DNA of 64,000 nucleotides, taken from Pagrus major (taxonomy: Eukaryota; Chordata; Actinopteri; Spariformes; Sparidae). Shown in pieces: positions 35,918 to 48,951 of the stretch. The stretch is from positions 26,179,008 to 26,243,007 of the forward strand of contig NC_133221.1 in NCBI RefSeq assembly GCF_040436345.1, read 5' to 3'. The position numbers and the translations under genes were made by a program. Every line of letters starts with the position of its first letter. The first letter of the stretch is position 1. The notes under the pieces are model-generated. The model made no database searches, was not told where the DNA came from, and saw only the letters and a program-made list of their open reading frames with translations.

Positions 35918-37929
35918 CTGGAGATCAGTGTTGAAATTGGAGTCCAGCTCCAGTTTTTTATTCTGTTGAAAAAATTGTAAAAAATAATTTCTGCAACCTG
36001 TTTGTTGATTTATTAGCCTTGAATTGAGTTGCTATGAGTCTATCAGCAGGATGTGTGTAATTTATCAAATCTCTCCTAATGGTGGGCTCCGGTCATTTAT
36101 CAAGGCAAGTGAAATGAAACAGTTAGTCTCTTAAGAGTACATCTTGGCAGATAGGAAATGTGTGTACATTTGCATCAGACAGCATGGTGATGTTCTATAT
36201 TTGTATTACTGCCCACAAATCCTGTGAAAGACCAAAACCAACACTGTGGTATTTCCCTGCCTGTCTGTAGCTCTCAGCCCCTTGCCCTCTGGCTCCTAGT
36301 GAAGATGTGAATAGTATAGGCTAATGTCATTTTTAACAGGGCAAAATATTTTCCTAAAACAGCTGGAAATTGTTGACTCTGAAAGAACGTTAAACATACA
36401 GAGGCAAATAGTGCAAATATTGAGGACTATTTTTAGTGGTGGAAGTATCCTTTAACCTGAGCCTGACAAATCATAGTTCACAACATTAATCTCTGATTCA
36501 GTGCAGTGTTTACTCTGTCTGTTCACCCCAAGTTCACACTGTACAATGCAATCTGATTTTGCTGTAGTGTTGAGCACCTACAGTCACTTTTTAGTTAGAG
36601 GGAGGAAAATGATTATTTAACCTTTGACAGTTGAACTATTGACTAACTTCCACCACTTAAAACAGTCAATATTTCTGTTGTATTGAGGCATAATGGTGGG
36701 TAAAACGCCATATTATATCTGAGCTGATGATGCATCAGAACAGTGAAGTTATTGTTGTGCAGTGGATTGTAAATTCAACTCTGCTGGTCCTTTTCTGTCA
36801 GTGGAAGCATGTGGAGACAGTGCCCCCATGTGGTCATGGTGGGGACATACCTGTATGACTTTGCCTTGTTGCTCTTCTATGCTATAAAATGACACTTCAT
36901 TAAAAAAAACTGAGCTTGCTGGTGTGTACCATTGCAACACTCTCCACCAATCAAAGAGCTAGAGCTGGCCATGTTGGAGCTGTGAAAGGAAGCTGTGCCT
37001 GATAGGCTCAGAGCAGGGCAACACAAGTTTATTTTACAGAAGAACCTGTTCTGCCAGGATCCTCGCTGCTCTGTCAGGGTGAGTCAACACACCAGCCCTC
37101 TGGAGGGCAGACTCCTCTGCACAGATACTATTTTAATCCTAATTTATTAATGGGCTTTTTTTGTTTTTTGTTTAAGAACCCAAGCAGACACACTGAGTGA
37201 GGTGAGACATCACGGGTACATGTTATAGAGGCCTTTACATAATGTGCTGCTAAGAGTTAATTTGCAATGCAGTGACCTTCATGTATCTGACCTGGAGGTT
37301 TTAAAAGGTAATGTGGGAAAGGATGATGGTAGACTTAGCAGATACCCTACAAGTTTCATTGTAGGTGCTCCAAAAGAGCTAAATTAGACTTTTTCTAGAC
37401 AGTACAAAGAAATACAAACATTTTTACTTGCCTATAATAGTGCAAGATATATACTGCATATATATTATGCATTTCCCTCATAGAACACATTGCAGCCCTA
37501 CATTGCAAAACTGAATTAATGCTGAAAATAGAATAAGGATGTTCCTCTGACTGTTAGATCAAACTACTGTCTGATCATCGAAACATACAAACTAAAGTAA
37601 CTTCAAAAATGGCAGTGATATAAAATATACATGCTGAAGGAGCTGAGATAATCCTGATAAAAATTTGGTTTGATTAAAACAAGGATATTTTTTCAGACGT
37701 TAGACGTCCATGTGAGCAGGCTTGTATTTCTATAAAAAGGCCTAAAAATACATACAGCAGTTGGTGTAAGTGATGATGAACAAGATTCACAGTCCTGCTT
37801 CTCTGCAAAATTGCATTGCAGCATTCTCTTAAACAACTGAAGTAGATGGGCACTTTTAAAACGGGGAAAGAAATCAACAGAGAAAAACACTGAATGGCTC
37901 CAAAAAGCTCATCCGGCAAAATTCAGGTC
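35918..37929. other. Intergenic; orphan splice-like signals
   Basis: No coding frame is convincing. On the plus strand a TATA-like box (gctataaaat, 36881) precedes a donor (tgtcagg|gtgagt) at 37080. A T-rich acceptor (ttgtttaag) then precedes a 25-base segment, 37174-37200, ending in another donor-like gtgaga. These could be exons of an unannotated transcript, or chance. Confidence 0.25.
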
Positions 37930-38342
37930 TCTGGTATCCCACAGATCCCAAATTGATTTGAAGTTATTTTCACCCTTTTGAAGCTGAACTCTTCACTGGA
38001 GCTGCTAAGCTAAAAGCATTAGCGCACACCCATCTGAAGTGGGTGCACAAGCTTGAGCGCACGTTGAGGGTGTAAATAACACCTTTTCAAATCTATTTGG
38101 GATCTCGGGGCCTCCAGTGACTTGGATTACGCTGGATGAGCTGTATAGAGTCATTTTATATTTTCTTTTCAGGTATTAGATGAAGTCTCCATCTACTTCA
38201 GTTGTTTAAGAGAACGCTGCAACACTGAACGCTGTGAAGCTCCAGAAATATTTTGCGGACTATAAAACTTCTTTTGACTTTCCATTAGCATGATGGTGAG
38301 TCGATGACTGAATTTTCATTTTGGGGTGAACTTTTCCTTTAA
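37930..38342. mobile_element. MITE family A, copy 2 (5' end degraded)
   Basis: Shares cccaaattgatttgaa, the acttggattacgctgg block, gtctccatctacttcagttg, agaacgctgcaac and the terminus gactgaattttcattttggg...cctttaa with the copies at 32620 and 59054. The right terminus ends on TTAA (38339-38342). The expected left inverted end is missing. Confidence 0.6.
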
Positions 38343-39384
38343 CAACCAGTATGAACGGGAGAATAATTACAGGCACCTGTATCCTTCCTATCCGATCTTT
38401 TTTCCTGGAACAGAAATGATCATAATCATTGGTGCAGACCCTGTCAACACCATATTGACAAACTATAAAACACAATGCTTCATCACAAGTGCTATTATAA
38501 TCATGCAAGATTACTGTACAACCAAGTTTCAAGGCATTTGCATTATAAATGTCATAGACTAACGTTGAATACTGTCCTTGGGAACCCATTTAATTAAAAA
38601 GTATGTTGGACACATGCCTTAATACAAAAATACTGTACACTGGTTCTCAACATTGTGCAAAATGTAAAAAAAATATTTACAAGTCCAGTTTACAAGGAGA
38701 AAGTAAAGGACAGGAGTAAACACAGACAAAATGTAAATACTCTTTTTGATTGATGAGGTTTAACCTGGAGTCTAAACACACCGAAATGTTCTGATCAGAG
38801 TTAACAAACCTCTACTTAATCTGAAATTCAAAGAAATAGACAGTAAACAAAAGGTTTTTACAGTTTGTGCTGAAGGGAATGCAACATGGATAACTGTATT
38901 GTACATTAGGATTCATAAACATGCTTCAGGTTGGAACCATACACATTATGTTCTGTAAAGTATTCAAGAAGACTGAAATGTAGCATCAAGGTTGCATTTA
39001 CCACGGTACTAGAGCTGAATCTAATTGCGAAAAATTCTCTTTGTTTCAAAATCAAAGAGAAAGTGGTTCCAACCACACATGTTCAGGTTGATAACTGAGG
39101 TTACGTAGCTGGAATGGTTTGTGTGCCTCATCCTCAAGGCTTCATAAAACAACAATAGAACAGAAATATAACAACTGTTTCCAGTTTTCGTCCAATAACA
39201 AGTGCACTGCTCTCAGATATGCATGCATACTGCAGCTATGAGATGAGCTTGGTCCTCTCATATCCAAACTCTTCACCGTCCCATTCACATCAACACTCTC
39301 ATCCACATTCATTTCCTCGGATGGTCCAACAGCAGCAAGTGTTTTCAACCACAAAGTCTTTCATTTTAAAGTCTTGGTCTCTTT

Positions 39385-41598
39385 TCACTTAATTTGTAGG
39401 AGCTTCATCTTGCTTCCTAAAAAAAAAAGATAAAAAAGGGAAAAACCATTAGCTGTAGAAAATGAACCTTTGAAAGTGAACATTGGATGACAGTGTAACT
39501 CTTACCCAGTCCTTTAAGAAACTTGTTCACACCACTCGGCTCAGGCTCAGGATATGAATCCATATACTCGGCCACTCGGACCTCAAACAGACCTGGTAGA
39601 AAGTTGGAAATGTTGAATTATCGTGACAGAATATGTACGGCGTAAAATCTTCAACTGAGCAAAGTTTTCATTGTCTTCATATGCAACATGGTTCATTTTT
39701 CTGGTATTTTAATACACAGACAATTATCTTATTCCTGTTTTTCAAATGCTTTGCTTTTTAGGTCAGTGCGTGCTGTGACTCATTTAACTCAGGTCATATG
39801 TCTGGTGTAATATGATTGAATTACACAGTAGCATTTATCCATTTAACTGATTATCATGTGGAAACATCCAGCTGTTTCATATTTAATTAGATATTTGATA
39901 TGTTCTTCACAAACATCAAAGATGCATCCACGCTACTCTTCAAACTTCCAGCAATGATTTCACTCGCACGCTGGCTGTAAATCTGGTTGGACACATCTAT
40001 CAATCGAAACCAGAAATAATTCACATTTAAGAAGCTGGAATCAGAATTTTTTTTTTTTCTTAAAAAATGAATGCCGATTAATTTCACAGTTGACAACTAA
40101 TGGATTAATCGCTGCAGCTATTGTTCCTATTAGATGATGTAATTAGTGGTTACACAAAGTCATGAAAAACAAACATCGTCACCATTACCTCTTCCTCCTC
40201 CCTTGCGCAGCTCTTTGTCCTGAATGAAGCCGGCAAACATCTGAGTGTCCATGAACAGCTGCAGGAACTGGCGGACTCCACGGGAGGGGTGAGACTTGCG
40301 GAAGCTGTCACGCTGGAGCTCCCTGCTCCCGTTGGACGACTCAATCATGTGGAGAGGATAGTGGCCCACCATCTCCACGAAGAACCGCACGAAACCCTCC
40401 GACACCAGAGAGCTCAGGTCAGCCTGCTGACCTGGACAAGTCAAGATTTGGATGAAGACAAACTGGTCAATAAAAACAGGTGTAATCTACTGTGGATTTA
40501 CTATAACAGATATATTTGCTTTCAAATGTTAAATGCTTTAGCTTAGATAACTGACACAATATTGAATTGTCTTTATTGATTGATGTACTACACAGAACAA
40601 ACAAAAACTTTGCAGCCGCATCAGTAGCGCAACAATCTTGCTATTTCCCTATGAACTAGAAGAAAAGAGAACTTGAGCTAGTGATGATATAACAACTCTA
40701 ACGGCTTTATAATCAGCAACATAAGATGCTGAAATACCTGACTGTCTTGTTTGACACATGTGGTGTCTGTTATACCAACCTTCACATCTGTCTCCATTCT
40801 CCTGCTTCAGAATATCTTCCCTCTCCTCCAGGATCTGCTGCAGAGCCGCCTGCAGTTTACTGGGCAGGATGCAGTCTTCATCGCCCAGCTGTCGCACATC
40901 ACAGGAAAGGTCAACAGCGGTCACATGATGCCATTTACAACATACATCTAAACTATCTGGCACGGTGTCACTAGAGGCAGTCTGTAAGCCCGACTACAGA
41001 GCCAGAAGAACAGAGAAAATGCGTCACCTGTCTGAAAAGCATACCTACAGACTACAGCGTGTATGTCAAAGGTTCTTCAGCCCTTGATTCAAACCTTTAG
41101 GATGCATGCTGAGAAGGGAAGCTACAATACTAAAATGAAAGCCTTGTATAACTGACAGCTAACGTTGAAGTGGCAAGTCAGCCACTCTTCACCACATTAG
41201 CTTGTAGTAAATGGGGAAAGAGACTGTGCCTGAAGATTAAGCTCACTAAATGAAACGTCAAATTAAGACAAACAATAAAAAAAACAAAAACAAGTCTATA
41301 TTGAATTGAATAGACTTAGTGATTACTCATGGGTGTAACAAAACATCTCTGTCACCCTCAAAACATTCCGCATGCAAGCGAGGGACAAGTGTAGGCAAAG
41401 CCATCCTTCCCAATGAGACCACACCTATCATTCCCTCTACACACTGCTATGTGTACACACCTGAATGACAAACTTGTCTGCACACAGATCCACTATGAGC
41501 ACCTGGGAAGACAGGGAGAACAAAGAATGACAGTTAAAGACGGCTAGATTTCACAACAAGAGATATAAAGAGGAGAGGTAAGACTCCTCTGGGTGTTT

Positions 41599-41687
<89 letters not shown>

Positions 41688-44600
41688 ATATTCTACTGAT
41701 TCTGGATTCATAACATGCAGTGAATATACAGACAAAAGATAGCACAAAACAACTGCACAAACAGACCAGCCTATTTAGACTTCAAACTGGACAATGATTT
41801 CCAAACAGAATTGTGTCTGACCTCCTCGATGGGCAGCTCCAGCACCTGTGGCAGGCAGGGTGTCAGCACTCCGATGAGGAATGGGGTGGGGGAGCAGCTG
41901 ATGTCCAGCATGCTGGCTGGTAGCACAGGCACGAAGGTATGCTGCCAGGTGAAGGGGTAGAGCAGCGCCAGCACTGCATGGCCACACCGAGACAACACAC
42001 TGCAGTAAACAGGGAGTAGAGAGGAGACACAGTTCACATGACACAAGATTTCAATCATAGCTGCAGTAACATAATTAGAATTCTTTTCAAAGTGACTTGA
42101 AGAGATTTCAGCAAACAGTACTTTATCTCAAGATGCAGCTGATCTATGTTAATACTCAATGTGCAGTATTTACTACTAATATTTCCTGCCTTTACAGTCA
42201 GTTGCTTACATGCTGTGAAATACCTCCTCCACTTCCTCTTGATTGGACAATTTCCGGGACTAAATTCTTCTCATCTTTGAGAAACACTCTGCCAAGCTCA
42301 GCACTCTTTCCAACGCACTCTCATCTTGTAACCACTCCCTATTATCTTCTGGATTTAAAAAGTGACGAGTCATTCATCATTTTTCTCAGGAACGTTGTGT
42401 GTCTTTGAGTTTCAAACTGCTCCTCAGCAAAAAGCCAACTCTAAATCCTGATTATTTTTAAGAACTTTAAACCAATTTCTCATCTACATTTCCTCCACAA
42501 GCTCCTTGAACATTTAATATCCAATCAGCTGCTGGATAATTGTATTTCTAATAACCTTTTTAGTTGGGTTTTAAACCACTTTGTAACACAGAAACTGCCT
42601 TGTCATGCTGCTGACTCCATCCCAAACTTTTAATTCTCAATCTAAGGACAGCATTTGACATTAGTGATCATATTTTACTTGATCACCTTATAAATCATGC
42701 AGCTGGCACACACTCTCATGGCGTTAGACCCTACAAAAAACACAGTTCTTGCTTAATAATAGCAGTTTATCATGTTGTACATCTGAATACTGTTAAGTTG
42801 ATATTAGCTTGTTATCAGTATCAGCCAGTAATTTTTGGATATATGGCAGTTATTTTACATAATTCAAGTTTGATATATATTTTTTGGGTATATGATTTTT
42901 TATTTAGTCTTTATAATCATCTAATTTAGTTTAAGATTACTGCTCAACATGTGTGTTATCTGTTATTTACAGTTGCTTTCAAATGTATTATTCAAATGTG
43001 AAATGTCCTGATAAATAATAAACAAAAATTGTGTTTCGGAGTTACTGCTGTGGTCCTGCAGAGCCAACTGAGACACTGTAAATGATATTGAGCTGTACAA
43101 ATAAACCTGACAAGACTCGCCACTGGGACCCTGCCATAACGTAGCATTGAGGCCAAGGTACACACAGATAAATGACACTGGCCCCGGGCCTGTGTGATGT
43201 AATCAACCACAGCTGGCAGACATCAAGAGGGAGTCGAATAGCTAGAATTACCCATCTCAATATTTTTGAATTGCTGCTGTATCAACTTTATACTGATGGA
43301 TAAGTGGCCTTGAGGTGTTTTGTGTTCCCTCAGCAGTACCTGAGCTTGTCAGCGACAAAGATGACCCTCCTCTCAAGCAGAATGGAGGCAAACACCTGCA
43401 GGAGTTTCCCGACACTGAGACACTGCAGCAAACTGTCAAAGTCCACATGCTCCAGCCGGGAGTCATCTGGTCGACACAAAGTCAGTACCTGAAAAAGCAA
43501 CAAGAGCACATGGAGTCAGGTTATGTGTAAATAAAGTGTTAAAACTTGTTGTTTATACTCGTTCTTTCACAACGATTGTTGATGAATATTCCTGGTAAAA
43601 TAAAGGTTAAATACAGAAATAAAAAAAGACGACAGACTGATGGAGGATTGAGTTAAGTCATTGTAGAAAGATAGGTTGGCTTTTGGGAGCCATCTAACGG
43701 CTGAAACGGTAGAAAGTAGTGATTTTGCAGCAGTTCCTCTGAGAGTTACTTCACTATTTTTTAGTCTAAACGGTAATGACTGAACTGATCATTGTTGCCT
43801 GTTAGAATATATTTAGCTGTCCCAACATGAACCCTTTAAAACTGAAATAGCTTCCCCTTTTGTTTACACTGATAACCTCCCATTCTGAGTCATTCCCAGC
43901 CTGCAGAAAGGAGTGGTTAGAGGAACAAAAACTACTAATTAACATTTCCTCTTCTGGTTTCAGGGTTACCTCATTCCCAGAGCCGGGGAGGAAGCTCTTC
44001 ACAGTGACTGTGCGTCCAGGGGCTGGAAATGGGGCCTCCATCACGCTACGCATAAAAGGGTAAACCAGCGCTGGGGAAATTTCCCTGCGCCTCTCCACCT
44101 CCTCCAAAATCTGCAGCGACAGAGCCAGACGAATCATTGTGTGTCCTGAAGGAACTAGTGTTGATTAAACAATACAACAGAGGCAAGATGCAGCTCTGTA
44201 CGTAAATTATGTTTTCCTCCTGGCCACATTCATGCTTACTGTTTGTAAATTTCAACTGAAAAAAATGGGTGGGACACAGCTACATGCATACAATTTCTTT
44301 TTTGAAAAACACACCCAGGGATTGCTCAGGATTATCTTCTAGTGTAGCCTCATTCCATCCTAATGCATACAAGGAGTTTGAAGGGAGCAGCTTTGACACA
44401 CTTCAAGGGGATTAACACTGAACTTTAGCAAATCCAACTTCTTTCATCTCCCTACAAAGGCTCCTATCAGCAGAAACAACGGAGCAGACGCATTGTATAG
44501 TTGCCTTACCTTTGCAAACAGGTTGAAACAGCCCAGTTTACTGACAATACAGTGCACCTCAGGAAGCCTCTTCCCCTTTCCACTGGGCTGAAAGACACAT

Positions 44601-47600
44601 ACACTCTCATGTCATACATGTCAAATATGAACAACACTCAACAATATAGGGCTACAACATCAAGAGTATATGTATTAATTTGTAGAAGAAAAAATCGAAT
44701 CAAGAGTCGAAAGTCTAAACTCCAGACATGTTTATGATAGCAACGGTGAGCTTATCTACCAACAAAACAAAACATAAAACTCTCCTGGTTAGGTTTGATC
44801 GAACAGCCTACACTAAAGATATAATAAACTCAACAGAACAGAGTTAAAGAGTGCATAACAAGATAACTACAGTATGTTTACAATAATAAACACAAACGAA
44901 AATGAAAAAGAAAAGGGAGATATACCACATCATTTCAATGTAAAAAAAGTGTTTTAAAGAGATCTCACAGCAGCTCTCCTTGTGAGGCAAAGGAAAGGGG
45001 GAAATTATGAAATTCTTCTTGTGCTCTGTCATTGATTCGGACGTGGTTTATGGTCTGTGATTCACATGTACTGATTCACATCCCCTCAGGGATGTTGAGT
45101 AAGCACATGGCCTGCTCCCATGTCATCCTACACACATAGACACACAAACACATAAAGCGCTCGAGTTAATGATTCACATCCACACTCACCAAGATTTTAC
45201 GGCAGTAACAAAACCAGCGGCTGCCGTCCTCTCCGGTCAGGACGAAGGAGAAGGTCTCACTGTAAACACGCAACAGTACACAGGAGACAATATTTACTTA
45301 ATTTGACTTCTCACTGCCTAAAAACAAGTAACCATAATTGTAAAATGTCCATAATTGCTTGTATAGAAACTGAAAAAAAGAGCTGCTTAGGGAATTACTT
45401 CATTATAAAAACAAATCAATATAAACACTGCAGCTGATTAGAAGCAGGACTGTTTAGTCTACAGAGATTTAAATGCAGAGCAGAAACTATGTAAATAGAC
45501 AGGTACGTATGTCTTCTGTTTATTTGTACTACCAAAGACAAGTGTTTCAAAGACAGGCAGGCAGTGGAAGTTGTAACCCACATTACAACACTGAACCATA
45601 CCCGTTGCCCCTTAGCACTCAGAGATTTAATTAGATTAGTTGAAACTTTAATTATCAAGCAATTCATGGGTTACAGCTGAAGATATAAATAGGAAAGGGG
45701 AAATGGGGAAATTAAACAGAACTGATAATTAGGGTGCTAGAAAAGTAGATAATATAATAATAAATACTGAAAATGCAAGAAAACATAGACAATATTTGTT
45801 AGAACAAATGAAAGGTGAGTATAATGAAAACAAAAGAAAAAACACACAGAGGAAATTAATGGAAGAGGAATAAAGAACACAGTGTCATGTTTCCATTATG
45901 TCATTTTCATGGCCTGTGGGATGCAGTTACATCTGTATACATCGAGCATGCAATTAGCATATTACTGCAGTGCGTGTGCTGACCTTGGCATGTGTGCAGA
46001 GGGCTTCCAGTCCTGTGAGTCCGGGAAGCAGAACTTGGGAATGACTTTCAGCTGATCCTCAGCCTCTCTGGAGAGCCGGGAGGACTTCTCAAACTGAAAC
46101 AGAGAGACTCTAGTTACAGCAGCGGTTCTTCAAATGACTTTTGTGAAGTGGTTCCAGAGGGACCCAGGTGAAATCAGTGATCATTTAATTGCATTATAAT
46201 CTAATTCAATTGAAGAAATCTTCAGTATAGTAACTGAAGAATGACTTGTGTGAGCTTTACAGTATTTTTACATAACCACTTGTTCTAAATTACATAAAGG
46301 TGCCTGAGACAAAACCTCTTTTTGAAATGCCAAAGTTTTAACACGACAATATTTTAAAATCTCTAAAATATGAATAAAAGCTCATATGAAACGACAAAAA
46401 GCAACAACTTGCGTACATGAAACCCTTATGTAAACCATGGAAATTCCCCTTCAATGGATTCCTCATCTTGTCAGACAAGAATCATCTTCCTTGAATTTTG
46501 CCAAACAAGATTATATTTTGGACATGAAATTATCCTGATCGCTATTCAGTTAAAGCACTATGACGAAAGCACAATAATGTTCTTTGACTAGAAGAAGGGT
46601 GGGGTCATGTTAAAGGCTCCTTCTCACCATTTTTGGGAACTGCTGTGTGATTTCAGGGGAGTAGGTGTTTCCTGGGGAGCCTTTTCTCAGCGACACCACC
46701 ACGAAGATCTGGAAAAGCTGCTGCTGCTGGTGCTGGATCAGGTCTCTCTCCAGGGTGCGGTAGCCTGGCCGCCGTTTCAGTGTAGACTGGATGTAAACTG
46801 ATCTTCTGGAGCCTGCTGGACACCACACAGTGAGACTATATGATAATGCTTGTCTTGGGACATATCCCACCCAGCGAACTGGAGCAATATGGGACATTTT
46901 CAATATCAATATACAGTGTATTTGTGAAGTTAACTGGTTACACAGTATCCAAAACAATGGTCATGAATAACAAGGCAGTGGTATTATCTGAGTTCTCAAA
47001 GTTATAGTTTGAACAACATTTCTAATTCGCCTGAGATTATGTTTCTTGGATGTGCCTTTGTTTTAAATTTGTATTTAACTTTTTTGAGGAGGCTCAAGAG
47101 GAACCACAGTTGCCAAGCCTGACTTTTAGGGATGACATCATTGGTCCAGACTGATCTATCTTGAAAAATACTTTATTAGAGCGATTTCTATAAAATCTGG
47201 TACACACATTGATGTTCCCCAGATGATGAAATGCAACACTTCATCAGGTTTCTTACAGCCCAATACTTAGGTTTATGACCAAATACCTGCTAAAAGTAAT
47301 AACATTTCAATCAGCCTCAGCTGTACTTGGTGTTCAGTGATAATTAGCAAATGTTAGCATGCTAACACGCTTAACTAAGATGGTGAACTTGGTATGTATT
47401 TCCAAGTAAACATCAGCAGTTATCATTTTCACTGCATAAATTATAGCATGCTTACTTTAGAATTAAGCTCAAAGCACCATGGTGCCCAAGTACAGCCTCA
47501 CCAAGCTGCTAGCATGGCTGCAGACTCTTATTCTATTCTTGTATTGTACACCAAAATTACTGTGTATATGCAGTTTGAGTTTGCCTTTCTGTTTTGTTTT

Positions 47601-48895
47601 TCTTCTTGTTCGTCATCATGAATGCGCTGGAAAAGCAGGGAACAGTAGAAAGCAGCAGATCATATCCCTCATCAAATTACATCCAGAAGACATTAAACTC
47701 GTTTTAAAAAGTCTTAACAAAATTCTGAATAAGCCACAATGTATTGTCTGGAGCTGAGGAGTGAGACATCTTGCTTCTTACTCATCTCTGTTGAGAGTTG
47801 CACATGCAGCTGACAGACATGGAGGCCACCAACATTGGTTACTTTGTAAATATCTTTTACTTTAGTCTCTCGTTCAAACTCACAGGCCAGCGGCATTAAC
47901 TTGAACACACGTCTTATCATTTTGCCTGAGAAGGGGCGGAAATATCGAGTTCACCCGGATGTTGTGTTTTCAATACAGCCTATCGGAGCAGGGACCGATA
48001 AATAGCTGTGACTATTGCAGAGTCAACTGATGCTATATTAAATGCCAATTATACACATTTAAACTGAAGACAAAAGTCAGGTGTTAGCAGCTACTAGCTT
48101 AGCTACTAGTGGTCTTTTTTATCCCATGTGAAAGGGGTTGGTGTTGCTTTAAACAATCATTTAGTCTTAAAAATGTAGAAGATTGTGAAGAAACCTGTTA
48201 TTTGAAAAACTAAACCAGCAAGCACTTCAAGGCATTTTTGATAAATTGCTTCAACAATCAATACAATTTTCAGTTGACCAACTGTTTCAGCACTAGCCTT
48301 GATGTCTCCATCATCTACAATCAGGCGCATTATGGTCCAAATATGGTTGAAAGTCACTTGATCGAAGAAAAATATGTCACATGGCTGGCATTAACAGGCA
48401 CCGAAGAGCGATAATAACTTCCCTGGAGCTAATTAATTCTTCAGGGATGCTATGAAGATTTTATTATTTCATGCAGCCCTATGTTTATACTTGGAACTTT
48501 GACTGATAAAATAAGGATTTCTCACTCCTTACTAGAATATGTACTTCAACACTTCAACCTGAAAAACACACTTAACATAAAGGGACATTACAGACATATT
48601 AACTCTATGGTGATACCTTTGGTGTTGTCCTCTGGGTCGCTCTCTGTCCCGCTGGTCTCCTCTGTTGATATGAATCAGAGAAACGGGAGATTAGGGGGAA
48701 GCAGAGGAATGGAAAAGACTTGAGAAGCCATAATCAGATGCAGACAGTCAGCCTTTGTTTCATAATCAGCAGCTTCGCTTACTGCAGCTGGCCTTGTGTG
48801 TACCATCAAAAGCTGGGTATTTCCACCAAGAGGCTCAACTTAATCTTATTGAAGCGTTGATGTGGGTGACATTTGGGCATCTGTGACAGTCTACA

Positions 48896-48951
<56 letters not shown>

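Noticed and set aside
46610..46957. A 115-residue minus-strand frame as an independent gene
   Set aside because: Only 46628-46812 is coding, and it is a dennd2c exon bounded by splice sites.
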